Source: Rhodocaloribacter litoris
GTDB taxonomy: Bacteria; Bacteroidota; Rhodothermia; Rhodothermales; ISCAR-4553
Length of the DNA stretch: 64,000 bases
Direction: 5' to 3'
Assembly: GCF_011682235.2 (NCBI RefSeq)
Contig: NZ_CP076718.1
Location: forward strand, 2,117,782-2,181,781
Part shown: in pieces, positions 61,763-64,000 of the stretch
Layout of the letters: each line of letters starts with the position of its first letter
Position numbering within the stretch: the first letter of the stretch is position 1
Position numbers and translations under genes: made by a program
Notes under the pieces: generated by a model
The model's database searches: none
Told to the model about the DNA's origin: nothing
The model's input: only the letters and a program-made list of their open reading frames with translations

Positions 61763-64000
61763 ATGTGGACCCCGACAACCGACATTGTCCGTGATCTCGA
61801 ACTCAAGCGGGCTGCCCAGCTGTCGCCGGCCGACCGTCCGGCCTTCGACGCGGCGGCGCTGGTAGCCGGTCTGGAACCCGGGCGGCTTCTGTTTCTCCAC
61901 GAAGAAGCGGGCCACGACGTCCGCTTCGAGCCGGCGGCGCTGGCCGCCCTCGTCGCCGAGGCCTGGATCACGGCTCGTCTGGCCGCCGGGCACCCGGCCG
62001 ACGCCGAGACGGGGGGAGCGTTCGTGCGGCGGGTGGTCCGGGAGGTACTCGCGCACCTGGACACCTTCCCGTCCGAGGCCCGTCCTACTTTCGCCGACGT
62101 CGTGGCCCTGACCGAACGTACCCTTCTCGAAGCCGGTGCGCTCGACGTGGCCCGGGCACTCGTGATCCACCGCGCCGCCGCCGTGCCGGCCGGTCCCGCC
62201 GTGCCAGGCACGATGCCCCGGCTCATCCGGCGCAACGGGCAGGTGGTCACCTGGAATCCCGCGAAGATCGAACGAGCCGTGCGCAAGGCGTTCCTCTCGT
62301 GCCGGCTCGACTCGTCTCCCGCCGCCGACATCGCCCTGCGCGTGACGGAGCGCGCCGGCAAGCTCGGGCTTACCTACGTGCCTATCGAGACCGTGCAGGA
62401 CCTCGTCCAGGAAGAGCTCCTGCTGGCCGGACACGCGCGCGTCGCGGAGGCCTATATCACCTATCGCGCCGAGCGGGCCGTGCTCCGGGCCATGCAAGCC
62501 GCCCGGACCGCGGAGGTACAGGAGACGCTTATCGAGGTGGTCGAGACGGATGGTACCTCGACGCTGTGGGACGGAGAGGAGCTGCGTGCGCGGATCCGGC
62601 TGGCCACGGCCGGGCTCGACCTGTGCCTGGGCGAGGCAGAGATTGAACGGCACCTGCGCCGCAGTATTGCCCACGGCATCAGCCGTACCGATCTGAAGAC
62701 GACGATCTTGCTGAATGCAAAGGCCCTCCTGGAACGCGATGCCGACTTTGCCCGCTTTGCCGGGCGCATCCTGCTCGGTTATATCTATGAAGAAACGATC
62801 GGCTGGAGCCTGGAACGTGATGGACTCGCCGGGCTAAAGGCGTGCCACGAACGCGCCTTCGAAGGCTACCTCCGGCACGGCGTCGAGATCGAGCGCCTCG
62901 ATCCCGCCCTGCTCGACTACGACCTGGAGCGCCTGGCCACCGCCCTGGATCCCATGGCCGATCTCGACTTCGATTATCTGGGCCTTCAGACACTCTACGA
63001 CCGCTACCTGCTCGTCGACAAGACCACCGGCACGCCTCGCCGGATCGAAGCGCCTCAGTTTTTCTGGATGCGGGTGGCTATGGGACTCTTCCTGAACGAA
63101 GACGGAGATCGCGAGGCAAGGGTGCTGGACCTCTACCGGCTCTACCGGGAGCGCCGCTTCTGCTCTTCTACCCCGACCCTGTTCAACAGCGGCACACGAC
63201 ATCCGCAGCTTTCCTCCTGTTACCTCTACAAGGTGGACGATTCCCTGGAGTCGATCATGATCCGGGGCATCGCCGAGAACGCCTTCCTCTCGAAGTGGGC
63301 CGGCGGCCTCGGCGGCTCGTGGACGGCCGTGCGCGGTACCGGCAGCCACATCCGTGGCACCAACGGGGAGAGCCAGGGGGTTATCCCCTTCCTCAAGCTG
63401 CATAACGACCAGCTTGTGGCCGTCAACCAGGGCGGCAAGCGGGCCGGCTCCGGCTGTGCCTACCTCGAGGTCTGGCACAACGACATCTTTGATTTCCTCG
63501 AACTGCGCCGCAACACGGGCGACGAACGCCGCCGCACCCATGACCTGAACACAGCCTGCTGGATCCCGGATCTGTTCATGCAGCGCGTGGAGGCCCGGCA
63601 ACACTGGACCCTTTTCCGGTCCAGCGATGTGCCTGACCTGCACGAGTGCTACGGCCGGGCCTTTCGCACACGCTACGAGCACTACGAGCAGCTCGTGGAT
63701 GAAGGCAAGCTCTGGGGCCGCCGCATCGAAGCCCTCGAACTGTGGAAAGAGATGCTGCGGATGCTCTTCGAGACGGGACACCCCTGGATGACGTTCAAAG
63801 ACCCGTGCAACGTGCGTAGTCCCCAGGATCACGCCGGGGTGGTGCATTCGAGTAACCTGTGCACCGAGATCACGCTGAACACCAGCGCCGACGAGACCGC
63901 CGTGTGCAACCTCGGCTCCGTCGTGCTCGACCGCCACCTGCTGCCCGACGGCACACTCGACCATGAGCGGCTCCGCGAGACGATCCGCATCGCCGTCCGG
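61763..64000 (+). CDS. nrdA: Ribonucleotide reductase large subunit (cut by window end)
   Basis: An open frame of 746 codons from MWTPTTDIVRDLELKR to the window edge. Residues about 1-145 resemble a degenerate ATP-cone; 150-245 form a clear ATP-cone (RRNGQVVTWNPAKIERAV). The catalytic domain follows, with FCSSTPTLFNSGTRHPQLSS and the redox cysteine in LSSCYLY, the thiyl-radical motif NLCTEI, and AVCNLGSV. The C-terminal cysteine pair is beyond the window. Multiple ATP-cones are typical of class Ic partners. It is the second gene of the B12-regulated operon. Confidence 0.95.
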   Translation, partial: MWTPTTDIVRDLELKRAAQLSPADRPAFDAAALVAGLEPGRLLFLHEEAGHDVRFEPAALAALVAEAWITARLAAGHPADAETGGAFVRRVVREVLAHLDTFPSEARPTFADVVALTERTLLEAGALDVARALVIHRAAAVPAGPAVPGTMPRLIRRNGQVVTWNPAKIERAVRKAFLSCRLDSSPAADIALRVTERAGKLGLTYVPIETVQDLVQEELLLAGHARVAEAYITYRAERAVLRAMQAARTAEVQETLIEVVETDGTSTLWDGEELRARIRLATAGLDLCLGEAEIERHLRRSIAHGISRTDLKTTILLNAKALLERDADFARFAGRILLGYIYEETIGWSLERDGLAGLKACHERAFEGYLRHGVEIERLDPALLDYDLERLATALDPMADLDFDYLGLQTLYDRYLLVDKTTGTPRRIEAPQFFWMRVAMGLFLNEDGDREARVLDLYRLYRERRFCSSTPTLFNSGTRHPQLSSCYLYKVDDSLESIMIRGIAENAFLSKWAGGLGGSWTAVRGTGSHIRGTNGESQGVIPFLKLHNDQLVAVNQGGKRAGSGCAYLEVWHNDIFDFLELRRNTGDERRRTHDLNTACWIPDLFMQRVEARQHWTLFRSSDVPDLHECYGRAFRTRYEHYEQLVDEGKLWGRRIEALELWKEMLRMLFETGHPWMTFKDPCNVRSPQDHAGVVHSSNLCTEITLNTSADETAVCNLGSVVLDRHLLPDGTLDHERLRETIRIAVR

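Noticed and set aside
59978-62674. Long minus-strand open frame of about 900 codons
   Set aside because: It lies antisense to the riboswitch, nrdB and nrdA, which have unmistakable motifs. Long antisense frames are expected in GC-rich DNA.
62834-63964. Minus-strand frame of about 375 codons
   Set aside because: Antisense to nrdA, which is open to the window edge with correct active-site motifs.

Overview
The window is GC-rich bacterial chromosome with dense coding. The gene content points to the Rhodothermota/Bacteroidota branch (a Rhodothermus- or Salinibacter-like thermophile or halophile). This is inference from gene types: a Bacteroidetes-type tyrosine integrase with an arm-binding N-terminus, an orphan nuoI, PhoR/PhoB, a chlamydial-type (class Ic) ribonucleotide reductase, and tri-domain proteins of unknown function. 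No rRNA gene is present.

Layout. 1-0.4 kb: the end of an IS4-type insertion sequence that has cut off a membrane-protein gene. 0.4-3.6 kb: a leftward operon of MarR regulator, NAD-epimerase/metallo-beta-lactamase fusion, DoxX and SnoaL-like protein. 3.8-12.1 kb: housekeeping genes (NtrC-type regulator, EcsC, der, nuoI, DinB, holA, ECF sigma and anti-sigma). 12.13 kb: tRNA-Val(CAC), used as the attachment site of an 8.2-kb island (12192-20380). 20.4-40 kb: dodecin, HrpB helicase, amidohydrolase, Sir2, queuosine transporter, PhoR/PhoB, glyA, tatC, C-terminal protease, TSUP permease, MlaC and TolC. 40.06-47.72 kb: a leftward three-gene cluster (soluble FtsH-like AAA protease, membrane-anchored beta-helix protein, large unknown protein). 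48-59.7 kb: metabolic and envelope genes, with an Xre-ImmA/PIN toxin-antitoxin cassette inserted at the end of an aminotransferase gene. 59.7-64 kb: a MITE, a cobalamin riboswitch with terminator, and class Ic nrdB-nrdA.

The island is flanked by a 16-bp direct repeat. All of its genes point left and the integrase sits at the right end. It carries an excisionase-like gene, a CHC2/Toprim/RepA-type primase-helicase with iteron-like repeats just downstream, a PD-(D/E)XK-like nuclease, an Xre-like and a Mor-like regulator, and no capsid, tail or conjugation genes. This plan is that of a phage satellite or minimal integrative element. It also holds two perfect 71-bp inverted copies of a repeat made of interlocked palindromes.

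The strongest candidate for an undescribed system is the 40-47.7 kb cluster. Two of its three proteins share a domain of about 155 residues, the FtsH-like member has no membrane anchor, and the third is a membrane-tethered beta-helix. Other notable signals are a NrdB with leucine at the radical-tyrosine position under B12 riboswitch control, intergenic repeats with a strict 7-bp period, and a toxin-antitoxin cassette that brought its own copy of the host gene's 3' end.
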